From positions 1 to 5,503 of the forward strand of contig JAKAHL010000150.1 of NCBI GenBank assembly GCA_021815005.1: DNA of 5,503 nucleotides, in the 5' to 3' direction. A program made the position numbers and the translations under genes. A model generated the notes under the pieces. The model searched no databases, had not been told where the DNA came from, and worked only from the letters and a program-made list of their open reading frames with translations. Below are positions 1-5,494 of this stretch, piece after piece (position 1 is the stretch's first letter; each line of letters starts with the position of its first letter). Origin of the DNA: Chloroflexota bacterium (GTDB lineage: Bacteria > Chloroflexota > Limnocylindria > Limnocylindrales > CSP1-4).

Positions 1-139
1 TGCCGGTGGCCACCGCCACCAGGCCGGACCCGTCGAGCGCGAGCTCGATCTCGACCTGCGTCTCGCGCGTTGCCCGGCGGACGCGAACCCGGCGCGGGCC
101 GCGGTCGAGGACGTCGATGGCGCCGAGGGGCGTGGTCAT
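1..139 (-). CDS. hisB: Imidazoleglycerol-phosphate dehydratase HisB, N-terminal part (cut by window edge)
   Basis: Only the first 46 codons are inside the window; the gene runs off the left edge. HisB removes water from imidazole glycerol phosphate to give imidazole acetol phosphate, the substrate of HisC. The visible part reads MTTPLGAIDVLD, then an arginine-rich stretch, then RRATRETQVEIE (residues 21-32), LALDGSG (33-39) and VATG (43-46). This is the usual HisB opening (R.A...R.T.ET.I....LDG.G....TG), which in the family is followed by the first metal-binding motif, here outside the window. The start ATG overlaps the hisC stop in an ATGA. A ribosome binding site GGAG lies at 151-148 on the minus strand, 8 bases upstream. 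This is a monofunctional-type start with no phosphatase domain in front. The call rests on a short but characteristic stretch. Confidence 0.88.
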   Translation of the reverse strand, partial: MTTPLGAIDVLDRGPRRVRVRRATRETQVEIELALDGSGLVAVATG

Positions 140-1281
140 GCGGGCATCTCCGGGGCGATCTCGCGGACCGCGGCGATCAGCCGGTCGTTCTCGTGGGGGG
201 CGCGGACGGTCAGCCGCAGGCACGGCGCCGCCGGGTGGCCGGGGCCGAACGTCCGGGGCACCAGCCCGCGGCGCATCAGCGCCTCCGCGGCGAACGACGC
301 CCGCGCCCGGGAGCCGAGGTCCACCAGGAGAAAGGGCGCGACCGACGGGTAGGGCGCCCAGCCGACGGCGGCCAGCGCCTGGGCCAGCCGGGGCCGCTCG
401 ATCGCCACCCGGGCCACGTTCGCCTCCATCGCCGCGGGCTCGCGCAGGGCGCGCGTCACCACCGACTCCGAGATGGTGCCGACGGAGCCCGGCGGCCGGT
501 AGAGGGCGATGCGGCGCAGGGTGTCGGGGGCGGCCACGGCGAACCCGACCCGAAGCCCGGCGAGCGCGTAGGCCTTGGACGCGGTCCGCACCACGACCAG
601 GTTCGGGAATCTCGTCCGGAGCGGGATGACGGACCGGCCGGTGAACTCCGCGTACGCCTCGTCCACCACCACCGCCGGCGGGCGGCGCCCGGCCTCGGCC
701 GCGTCGGCCGCGATCTCGCCCACCAGCCGCTCGATCGCGCCGTCGGGCTCCTCGGCGCCGGTCGGGTTGTTCGGGTTGCACAGCCAGACCACGCTGGCAT
801 CGCGGGCCGCCTCGCGCATGGCGGGCAGGTCCAGCGCGAACCCGCGGTCCGGCCCCAGGCGCGGCACCGGGACGACGAGCCCGCCGCGCTGCTCGGTGTG
901 GACGCGGTACATGGCGTACGTGGGGGTGGGGATGACCGAGTGCCCTCCCGCCGGCAGGAAGGCCTTGACGCACATGTCCAGCACTTCGTCCGCGCCGCAG
1001 CCCGGGACCACCTCGTCGGCGCCCACGCCGTAGCGTGCCGCGGCGGCCTCGACCAGGTGCCGGTAGTCGCCGGGCGGGTACTCGGACAGGCTCGTCTCGA
1101 AGCGGCCGACAGCCAGCATCTCAGCCAGCAGGTCGGGCGGGGCAGGGGAGGTGTTGAGGTCGAACCGGACGACCTGCGCGACAGGGATCCCGAAGCGGGC
1201 GGCAACGCCCTCGTCGGTGGCCTCCCAACTGTAGGAGGCCGGTTCGGCGGGAGAGTTGACGGCAAACGGCGAGGAACTCAC
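136..1281 (-). CDS. hisC: Histidinol-phosphate aminotransferase HisC
   Basis: A PLP enzyme of fold type I that transfers an amino group from glutamate to imidazole acetol phosphate, giving histidinol phosphate. The protein is 381 residues, slightly longer than the common 350-370. Visible motifs are YPPGDYRHL (68-76), GCGADEVLD (94-102, the family G.G.DE), PTPTY (118-122), CNPNNPTG (168-175), VDEAY (206-210), SKAYALAGLRVGF (235-247) with Lys236 as the likely Schiff-base lysine, and LRLTVR near the C-terminus (355-360), where Arg356 is the likely carboxylate-binding arginine. I chose the GTG at 1281-1279 because it forms a GTGA overlap with the hisG stop and has a GAGAAG 8 bases upstream. The in-frame ATG at 1356 would overlap hisG by 79 bases and adds a proline-rich stretch unlike the family. 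An oddity is Arg360, where HisC usually has glycine (TVG). It is coupled downstream to hisB through ATGA. Confidence 0.95.
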   Translation of the reverse strand: MSSSPFAVNSPAEPASYSWEATDEGVAARFGIPVAQVVRFDLNTSPAPPDLLAEMLAVGRFETSLSEYPPGDYRHLVEAAAARYGVGADEVVPGCGADEVLDMCVKAFLPAGGHSVIPTPTYAMYRVHTEQRGGLVVPVPRLGPDRGFALDLPAMREAARDASVVWLCNPNNPTGAEEPDGAIERLVGEIAADAAEAGRRPPAVVVDEAYAEFTGRSVIPLRTRFPNLVVVRTASKAYALAGLRVGFAVAAPDTLRRIALYRPPGSVGTISESVVTRALREPAAMEANVARVAIERPRLAQALAAVGWAPYPSVAPFLLVDLGSRARASFAAEALMRRGLVPRTFGPGHPAAPCLRLTVRAPHENDRLIAAVREIAPEMPA

Positions 1282-2138
1282 GGCAGGATCTTCTCGATCG
1301 GGAGGACCAGGATGCCCGACGCGCCGGCCGCCTTGAGGCGGGGGAGGAGGCCCCACAGCTCGTCGGCGCCGACCACGGCGTGGATGGCGATCATGCCCTC
1401 GTGGGCCAGCGGGATCACCGACGGCGACTCGAGGCCGGGCAGGAGGCTCTCGAGATCCTCGAGCCGCGCGGCCGGCGCGTTCATCATCAGGTACTTGCGG
1501 TCTCGGGCTGCGATGACCGAGCCGAGCATCAGGACGATGCCGTCAAGCTCGTCCGGACGCTCCGCCAGCGCGGCCGGGCCGGCGACCAGGATCGCCTCCG
1601 ACGCCAGCACGTCGCCGACCGCGCGGAGGCCGTTCATCTGGAGCGTCGAGCCGGTGGACACAAGGTCCACGATCGCGTCGGCGACGCCCAGCCGCGGGGC
1701 CACCTCCACGGCGCCGGAGAGCGGGATCACCTCGACCGGGATGGCGCGCTCTGCGAAGAAGCGGCGGGCGATGCCGGGGTGCGACGTGGCCACGCGCTTG
1801 CCGGCAAGGTCCTCGACGGCCCGCGCCGGGCCGTCCGTGGGCACGGCGGCCGCGAGCCGGCAGCGCCCGTAGCCCAGGCGCGCGATGACCGGCAGGTCTC
1901 GCCCGGCCTCGGCCAGGATGTCGGCTCCGGTGATGCCCGCGTCGGCCACCCCGTCCGCGACGAACTCCACGACGTCGGCCGTGCGCACGAACAGGATGTC
2001 GAGCGGCTGGTTGGCGACCCGGGCGACGAGGCTGCGGTCATGCTCCTCGAACACGAGGCCCGAGGCGTGGAGCAGCTGGAGCGTGGGCTCGACGAGGCGG
2101 CCCTTGTTGGGGACCGCGAGTCGGAGGCGGTCTCTCAT
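1278..2138 (-). CDS. hisG: ATP phosphoribosyltransferase HisG, long form with C-terminal regulatory domain
   Basis: Catalyses the first committed step of histidine synthesis, joining ATP and PRPP to give phosphoribosyl-ATP. The protein is 286 residues, matching the long (HisG-L) class, which does not need a separate HisZ subunit. Motifs: LRLAVPNKGRL (5-15) at the N-terminus; DILFVRTADVVEFV (47-60) and ADAGITGADIL (65-75) of the periplasmic-binding-like fold; and DLVSTGSTL (158-166), the PRPP-binding loop. The last 75 or so residues (about 212-286, from DRKYLMMN through ILVLPIEKIL) match the ACT-like domain that binds histidine for feedback inhibition in this class. The start is the ATG at 2138-2136, which overlaps the regulator's stop in an ATGA and places the family's N-terminal motif at residue 5. 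No clear Shine-Dalgarno precedes it, so translation probably depends on coupling. It ends in a GTGA overlap with hisC. Confidence 0.96.
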   Translation of the reverse strand: MRDRLRLAVPNKGRLVEPTLQLLHASGLVFEEHDRSLVARVANQPLDILFVRTADVVEFVADGVADAGITGADILAEAGRDLPVIARLGYGRCRLAAAVPTDGPARAVEDLAGKRVATSHPGIARRFFAERAIPVEVIPLSGAVEVAPRLGVADAIVDLVSTGSTLQMNGLRAVGDVLASEAILVAGPAALAERPDELDGIVLMLGSVIAARDRKYLMMNAPAARLEDLESLLPGLESPSVIPLAHEGMIAIHAVVGADELWGLLPRLKAAGASGILVLPIEKILP

Positions 2139-2458
2139 CGCTCGGCCGCCAGCGGGTAGGCGGTGCCGGTCTCGGCCTTGAGGCGCTCCAGCTGGGCACG
2201 GTAGCCTCCCTCGCCGTGGTTGAGCCACGAGGCGATCCGGGTGATCGTGGCCGTGCTGGCCCCGCTCCGCCGCGAGATGTCGGCATAGTGGAGCCCGGCG
2301 TCGAGCATCCGCACGACGGCCCAGCGCTGGGCCAGGTCGTGGAGCTCGCCCACGGTGCACAGGTCGCGCAGGAACCGGAGCGCATCGTCGCGGTCGTCGA
2401 GCCGCAGGATGACGTCGAGCAGGGCGTCGAGGTCGGAGGTCCGCCATTCGCTTGCCAC
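2135..2458 (-). CDS. TrpR-family DNA-binding regulator (YerC/YecD type), probable his operon repressor
   Basis: An all-helical Trp-repressor relative of 107 residues. The conserved core is easy to see: LCTVGELHDLAQRW (33-46), then the helix-turn-helix YADISRRSGASTATITRIASWL (58-79), then NHGEGGY (80-86). The ASTATITR stretch with the following N.G.GGY is the hallmark of the YerC/YecD group. I chose the GTG at 2458-2456 because a strong AGGAGG (2473-2468, minus strand) lies 9 bases upstream. An in-frame ATG at 2485 would give 116 residues but has no ribosome binding site and would bury that signal in coding sequence. The gene is first in the operon, overlaps hisG by 4 bases and faces hisA across a 99-base gap. 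From memory, YerC-type proteins in Firmicutes have been proposed as histidine-pathway regulators (HisR). The operon position supports that role here, but ligand and operator are inferred. Confidence 0.88.
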   Translation of the reverse strand: MASEWRTSDLDALLDVILRLDDRDDALRFLRDLCTVGELHDLAQRWAVVRMLDAGLHYADISRRSGASTATITRIASWLNHGEGGYRAQLERLKAETGTAYPLAAER

Positions 2459-2465
2459 GGGTGCG

Positions 2466-2480
2466 ATCCTCCTCGAGGAT
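2466..2480 (-). promoter_or_regulatory. Small hairpin overlapping the ribosome binding site of the TrpR-family gene
   Basis: On the minus strand, ATCCTC (2480-2475) pairs perfectly with GAGGAT (2471-2466) around a 3-base loop. The AGGAGG ribosome binding site (2473-2468) lies in the loop and right arm, so folding would hide it. Because hisG has no ribosome binding site of its own and is coupled to this gene, the hairpin could damp expression of the whole operon. The stem is short, and its effect is an inference. Confidence 0.4.
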
Positions 2481-2503
2481 GCCATGGGCCGGGTGGTTCT
2501 GGC

Positions 2504-2542
2504 CGTCTTGGTAGCATGATAGCGTAGTAGCGTAGTAAGACG
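2504..2542. promoter_or_regulatory. Divergent promoter/operator region between the TrpR-family gene and hisA
   Basis: This AT-richer block stands out in a GC-rich window. It holds three consecutive 8-base units starting with TAG: TAGCATGA (2512-2519), TAGCGTAG (2520-2527) and TAGCGTAG (2528-2535), followed by TA. The minus strand carries TATCAT (2521-2516), one mismatch from a -10 consensus, suitably placed for the regulator-hisGCB operon, but no good -35 box. For hisA the promoter elements are weaker: TTGGTA (2508-2513) resembles a -35, and no convincing -10 follows. Outer arms CGTCTT (2504-2509) and AAGACG (2537-2542) form an inverted repeat around the block. Repeats inside a shared promoter next to a TrpR-type gene make this the likely operator. 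Confidence 0.5.
2520..2537. repeat. Tandem 8-bp direct repeat, TAGCGTAG x2 plus TA
   Basis: TAGCGTAG occurs twice back to back (2520-2527, 2528-2535) and continues with TA, so the 10-base word TAGCGTAGTA is found at both 2520 and 2528. A degenerate copy, TAGCATGA, precedes it at 2512-2519. The repeats overlap the candidate -10 box of the minus-strand operon. Confidence 0.85.
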
Positions 2543-2547
2543 CCACT

Positions 2548-2552
2548 AGGAG
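2548..2552 (+). promoter_or_regulatory. Ribosome binding site of hisA
   Basis: AGGAG lies 5 bases before the GTG at 2558-2560. It supports that unusual start codon for hisA. Confidence 0.8.
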
Positions 2553-2557
2553 AATCC

Positions 2558-3346
2558 GTGCCGGAGTTCGAGATCCTGCCGGCCATCGACCTCGAGGGCG
2601 GGCGCGTCGTGCGCCTGGTCCAGGGTGACTTCGCGCGTGAGACGGTGTACGACGACGACCCGGTGGGCGTCGCCCGTTTGTTCGCCGACGCCGGCGCGAC
2701 CTGGCTCCACGTGGTGGACCTCGACGGGGCGCGGGCGGGCGAGCCCCGGCAGCTGGAGCTCGTTGCCGAGATCGTGGCCGAGGTCCACGGCCGGGTGCGC
2801 GTGGAGGTCAGCGGCGGCCTGCGGAGCGCGGATGCCGTGGCCGGCGCTCTCGGCACCGGCGCCAGCCGAGCTGCCGTCGGGACGGCCGCGCTGCGCGACC
2901 CGGCGTTCGCACTGGGCCTGGTCGCCCGCTATGGGCCCGCCCGGATCGTCGGGGCGCTCGACGTCCGCGACGGCATGGCGCTGGGCGAAGGCTGGCGTCC
3001 CGGCGCCGCCGGCATCCCCGCCGCCGACGCCCTCGAGCGCCTGGCGGCCGCCGGGATCGACACTTTCGAGGTGACCGCGATCGATCGCGACGGCCTGATG
3101 GGCGGCCCGGACCTGGCGCTGCTCCGGTCGCTCACCCGCCACGGGGCCGGGCGCATCATCGCCTCGGGGGGCGTCGCGTCGCTGGGCGACGTGCTGGCGG
3201 TCCAGGCGGCCGGGTGCGGCGGGGCCATCATCGGCCGGGCGCTGTACGAGGGTCGCCTGGCGCTTCGCGAGGTGGTGGCCGCGGTCGAGGACCCCGGGCG
3301 CTCTCGCGCGGGCTCGCCCCGGTCGCGCCCCGAGCCGGGGTCCTGA
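2558..3346 (+). CDS. hisA: ProFAR isomerase HisA (phosphoribosylformimino-AICAR-P isomerase)
   Basis: A (beta/alpha)8-barrel enzyme that opens the ribose of ProFAR by an Amadori rearrangement to give PRFAR, the substrate of HisF-HisH. The protein is 262 residues. Motifs: LPAIDLEGGRVVRL (7-20) with the likely catalytic base Asp11; VDLDGA (53-58); SGGLR (85-89) and VGTAAL (107-112) at a phosphate site; ALDVRDG (133-139) with the likely catalytic acid Asp135; GEGW (143-146); AIDRDGLMGGPDL (174-186); and ASGGVASLGD (202-211) and IIGRALYEG (224-232) at the second phosphate site. The GTG start at 2558 has a good AGGAG 5 bases upstream. The last 20 or so residues (from about 243) are an Arg/Pro/Ser-rich tail beyond the family's usual end near 245. 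Glu144 precedes the Gly-Trp, where the bifunctional actinobacterial PriA has arginine, which favours a dedicated HisA. It is divergent from the his operon. Confidence 0.95.
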   Translation: MPEFEILPAIDLEGGRVVRLVQGDFARETVYDDDPVGVARLFADAGATWLHVVDLDGARAGEPRQLELVAEIVAEVHGRVRVEVSGGLRSADAVAGALGTGASRAAVGTAALRDPAFALGLVARYGPARIVGALDVRDGMALGEGWRPGAAGIPAADALERLAAAGIDTFEVTAIDRDGLMGGPDLALLRSLTRHGAGRIIASGGVASLGDVLAVQAAGCGGAIIGRALYEGRLALREVVAAVEDPGRSRAGSPRSRPEPGS

Positions 3347-3351
3347 ATCAC

Positions 3352-3380
3352 AACGCGGGCGCCGAACCGGCGCCCGCGTT
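3352..3380. terminator. Strong GC-rich hairpin terminator between convergent hisA and the EF-G-like gene
   Basis: The arms AACGCGGGCGCCG (3352-3364) and CGGCGCCCGCGTT (3368-3380) are a perfect 13-bp inverted repeat with a 3-base loop (AAC). It begins 5 bases after the hisA stop and ends 18 bases before the EF-G-like stop. The symmetric AA/TT ends suit termination in both directions, but there is no long T run, as is common in high-GC genomes. Confidence 0.85.
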
Positions 3381-3398
3381 CCAGTGGAGGGCTGGGCC

Positions 3399-5477
3399 TC
3401 AGTGGCCCTCCTCCTTGTGCTCCTTCTTGTGCGCCTCGACGATCTTCTCGGCAAGCATCGAGGGCACGTCCTCGTAGTGGTCGAGCACCGCGGAGAAGGT
3501 CCCGCGGCCGCCGGTCAGCGAGCGCAGCTCGGTGGCGTAGCTGAACAGCTCGGCCTGCGGCACGTGCGCGTTGATGACCTGCGCGCCGTCGCCCGAGTCC
3601 ATCCCAAGGACCCGGCCGCGGCGCCCGTTGAGGTCGCGGTTGACCTCGCCCATGTACTGCTCGGGAACGCGGATCGCGACCGACATGATCGGCTCGAGGA
3701 GGACGGGCTTGGCCTGCATGACGCCTTCCTTGAGCGCCATCGACGCCGCGAGCTTGAACGAGAGCTCGTTGGAGTCCACCGGGTGGAACGACCCGTCGTA
3801 GAGCGTCGCCTTGAAGTCGTCCAGCGGGAAGCCGGCGAGGACGCCCTCGGCGGCGGTCTCGCGGATGCCCTTCTCGATGCCGGGGAAGAAGTTCTTGGGG
3901 ACCGATCCGCCCACGACGCGCTCGGCGAACTCCACGCCGGCGGCAGGGTTGGGCTCGAGCTCGATCCAGACGTCGCCGAACATGCCGTGCCCGCCGGTCT
4001 GCTTCTTGTAGCGGCCGTGGACCTGGGCCTTGCCCCGGATCGTCTCGCGGTAGGCCACCGTCGGGACCCGGGTGGCGATCGCAGCGCCGAACTTCCGCTT
4101 GAGCCGATCGCAGATGACCGCGACGTGCGCCTCGCCGATCGCGCGCAGGATCTGCTCGCCGGTGGCCGAGCGCTCCACCCGGGCGCAGGGCTCCTCCTCG
4201 AGCATCCGCTGGAGCGCGGGGCCCATCTTGTCGAGGTCTCCCTTGGACACCGGGTCGATGGCCACCTGGAGCGTCGGATCCGGGAAGGCGATGTCGGCCA
4301 GCCGGAGGCCGGCCTCTCGCGTGGAGAGCGTGTCGCCCGTCTCGGTGACGCTCAGCTTGGCGATCGCGCCGATCTCGCCCGCCCGCAGCTCCGGCGCGGG
4401 CTCCTGCTCCTTGCCGTGCAGGTAGAGCAGCTGGCCGATCCGCTCGTCCTCGCCCCTGGTGGCGTTGAAGACCGGGCTCTGGCTCTTGAGCGTGCCCGAC
4501 AGGACCCGCAGGTAGGTCAGGCGGCCGACGAACGGGTCCGCGGCCGTCTTGAACACGCGGACGAGCAGCTGGCCGCTGGTGGCGCCGACCTCGACGTCCT
4601 TGCCCGCCTTGTCGGTGGCGGCGAACGGCCCCTCCTCCTCGGGGGAGGGCAGGTAGCGCACGATCGCGTCCAGCAGCGCGCTGAGGCCGATGCCCTTGGT
4701 CGCCGAGGCGACGAGCACGGGGGCGAGGATGGCCTCGCGGACCCCCTTGTGGAGGCAGGCATCAAGCTCGGCGTCGGAGATCTCCTCCTCGCCCAGGTAC
4801 TTCTCGAACACGGCGTCGTCCGCCTCGGCCGCCGCCTCGAGCAGCTGGTCGCGGCGCAGCGTCACCTCGTCCGCCAGGTCCGCCGGGACCGGGATCTCGA
4901 CCTCCTTGCCGCCGTCAAGCCGGTACGCCTTGCGGTGGACGAGGTCCACGTAGCCGGAGAACGTGTCCGCCGCGCCGATCGCGAGGTGCAGCGGCGCAAC
5001 CTTGCTGCCGAACGCGGCGCGCAGCGCGTCCAGGGCACCGAGGGGGTTCGCGTTCTCGCGATCGCACTTGTTGATCACGAAGCAGGCGGCCGTCTTGGTT
5101 GAGCGGCCGAGCTTGACGGCATTCTCGAGCCCGGCCTCGACGTTCCCGGACGCGTCCATCACGTACAGCGCCGCATCCGCGGCGTGGAACCCCTCGACCA
5201 TCTCGGCCACGAAGTCCGGGTACCCGGGGGTGTCCACCACCGTGATCTCGTGCTCGCCGTGCTCGAACGTCCCGACCGCGAGCGACAGCGACCGGTGCTG
5301 CTTCTGCTCCTCGGGCTCGTAGTCGAGGTGCGCCGAGCCGTCCTCAACCCTGCCCAGGCGCGGGATCGCACCCGCCCGGAACAGCACCTGCTCCGCCAGC
5401 GTCGTCTTGCCCCCGCCGGCATGGCCGGCGAGGACGACACTCCTGATGTGGGCGAGGTCGTGGCTCTTGAGGGTCAT
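3399..5477 (-). CDS. EF-G-like ribosome-associated GTPase (EF-G2 type), full length
   Basis: A 692-residue translational GTPase with the five-domain plan of EF-G. The GTPase domain (about 10-285) has P-loop GHAGGGKT (18-25), DTPGYPDF (82-89), NKCD (136-139) and SATKG (258-262). Domain II follows at about 300-395, domain III at 400-475, domain IV at 475-598 (GRYKKQTGGHG 488-498; GSFHPVDSNELSFKLAAS 562-579), and domain V at 600-690 (RRGRVLGMDSGDGAQVINA, 619-637; LTGGRGTF, 654-661). It is not the main EF-G: the P-loop is GHAGGGKT rather than AHIDAGKT, the RGIT switch I motif reads HRSLS (61-65), and the usual histidine of DTPGH is Tyr86. As I recall it, the second EF-G of Thermus shares these traits. 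It probably acts on the ribosome, but its exact role is unsettled. GAGAGGA (5494-5488) precedes the ATG by 10 bases. It converges on hisA. Confidence 0.92.
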   Translation of the reverse strand: MTLKSHDLAHIRSVVLAGHAGGGKTTLAEQVLFRAGAIPRLGRVEDGSAHLDYEPEEQKQHRSLSLAVGTFEHGEHEITVVDTPGYPDFVAEMVEGFHAADAALYVMDASGNVEAGLENAVKLGRSTKTAACFVINKCDRENANPLGALDALRAAFGSKVAPLHLAIGAADTFSGYVDLVHRKAYRLDGGKEVEIPVPADLADEVTLRRDQLLEAAAEADDAVFEKYLGEEEISDAELDACLHKGVREAILAPVLVASATKGIGLSALLDAIVRYLPSPEEEGPFAATDKAGKDVEVGATSGQLLVRVFKTAADPFVGRLTYLRVLSGTLKSQSPVFNATRGEDERIGQLLYLHGKEQEPAPELRAGEIGAIAKLSVTETGDTLSTREAGLRLADIAFPDPTLQVAIDPVSKGDLDKMGPALQRMLEEEPCARVERSATGEQILRAIGEAHVAVICDRLKRKFGAAIATRVPTVAYRETIRGKAQVHGRYKKQTGGHGMFGDVWIELEPNPAAGVEFAERVVGGSVPKNFFPGIEKGIRETAAEGVLAGFPLDDFKATLYDGSFHPVDSNELSFKLAASMALKEGVMQAKPVLLEPIMSVAIRVPEQYMGEVNRDLNGRRGRVLGMDSGDGAQVINAHVPQAELFSYATELRSLTGGRGTFSAVLDHYEDVPSMLAEKIVEAHKKEHKEEGH

Positions 5478-5487
5478 CGCGCGCGGT

Positions 5488-5494
5488 TCCTCTC
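5488..5494 (-). promoter_or_regulatory. Ribosome binding site of the EF-G-like gene
   Basis: GAGAGGA on the minus strand lies 10 bases before the ATG at 5477-5475. Only 26 bases upstream of this gene are in the window, so its promoter cannot be judged. Confidence 0.6.

Noticed and set aside
1282..1356. An upstream ATG that would lengthen HisC by 25 residues
   Set aside because: The extra stretch is proline- and glycine-rich, overlaps the end of hisG, and is not needed: the GTG at 1281 has a ribosome binding site and a GTGA overlap.
70..1872. A 600-codon open frame on the plus strand opposite hisC and hisG
   Set aside because: It is antisense to two clearly recognisable his genes, has a low-complexity Arg/Gly/Asp-rich composition typical of GC-rich antisense frames, and shows no family motif.
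2459..2485. An ATG start at 2485 for the TrpR-family gene
   Set aside because: No ribosome binding site precedes it, and a strong AGGAGG lies inside the extra nine codons at the right distance from the GTG at 2458. It remains possible.
2139..2546. A longer HisG beginning at 2546 with a 136-residue N-terminal extension
   Set aside because: The extension is an arginine/proline-rich shadow of the TrpR-family gene in another frame. The ATG at 2138 places the family's N-terminal motif correctly.
2459..2557. A histidine leader peptide attenuator or T-box in front of the his operon
   Set aside because: The gap is only 99 bases, contains no run of histidine codons, no T-box sequence and no terminator/antiterminator pair.
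3384..5102. A 572-codon open frame on the plus strand opposite the EF-G-like gene
   Set aside because: It is the complement shadow of a full-length GTPase, rich in Leu/Arg/Val/His repeats with no recognisable domain, and it starts inside the terminator-proximal region without a ribosome binding site.
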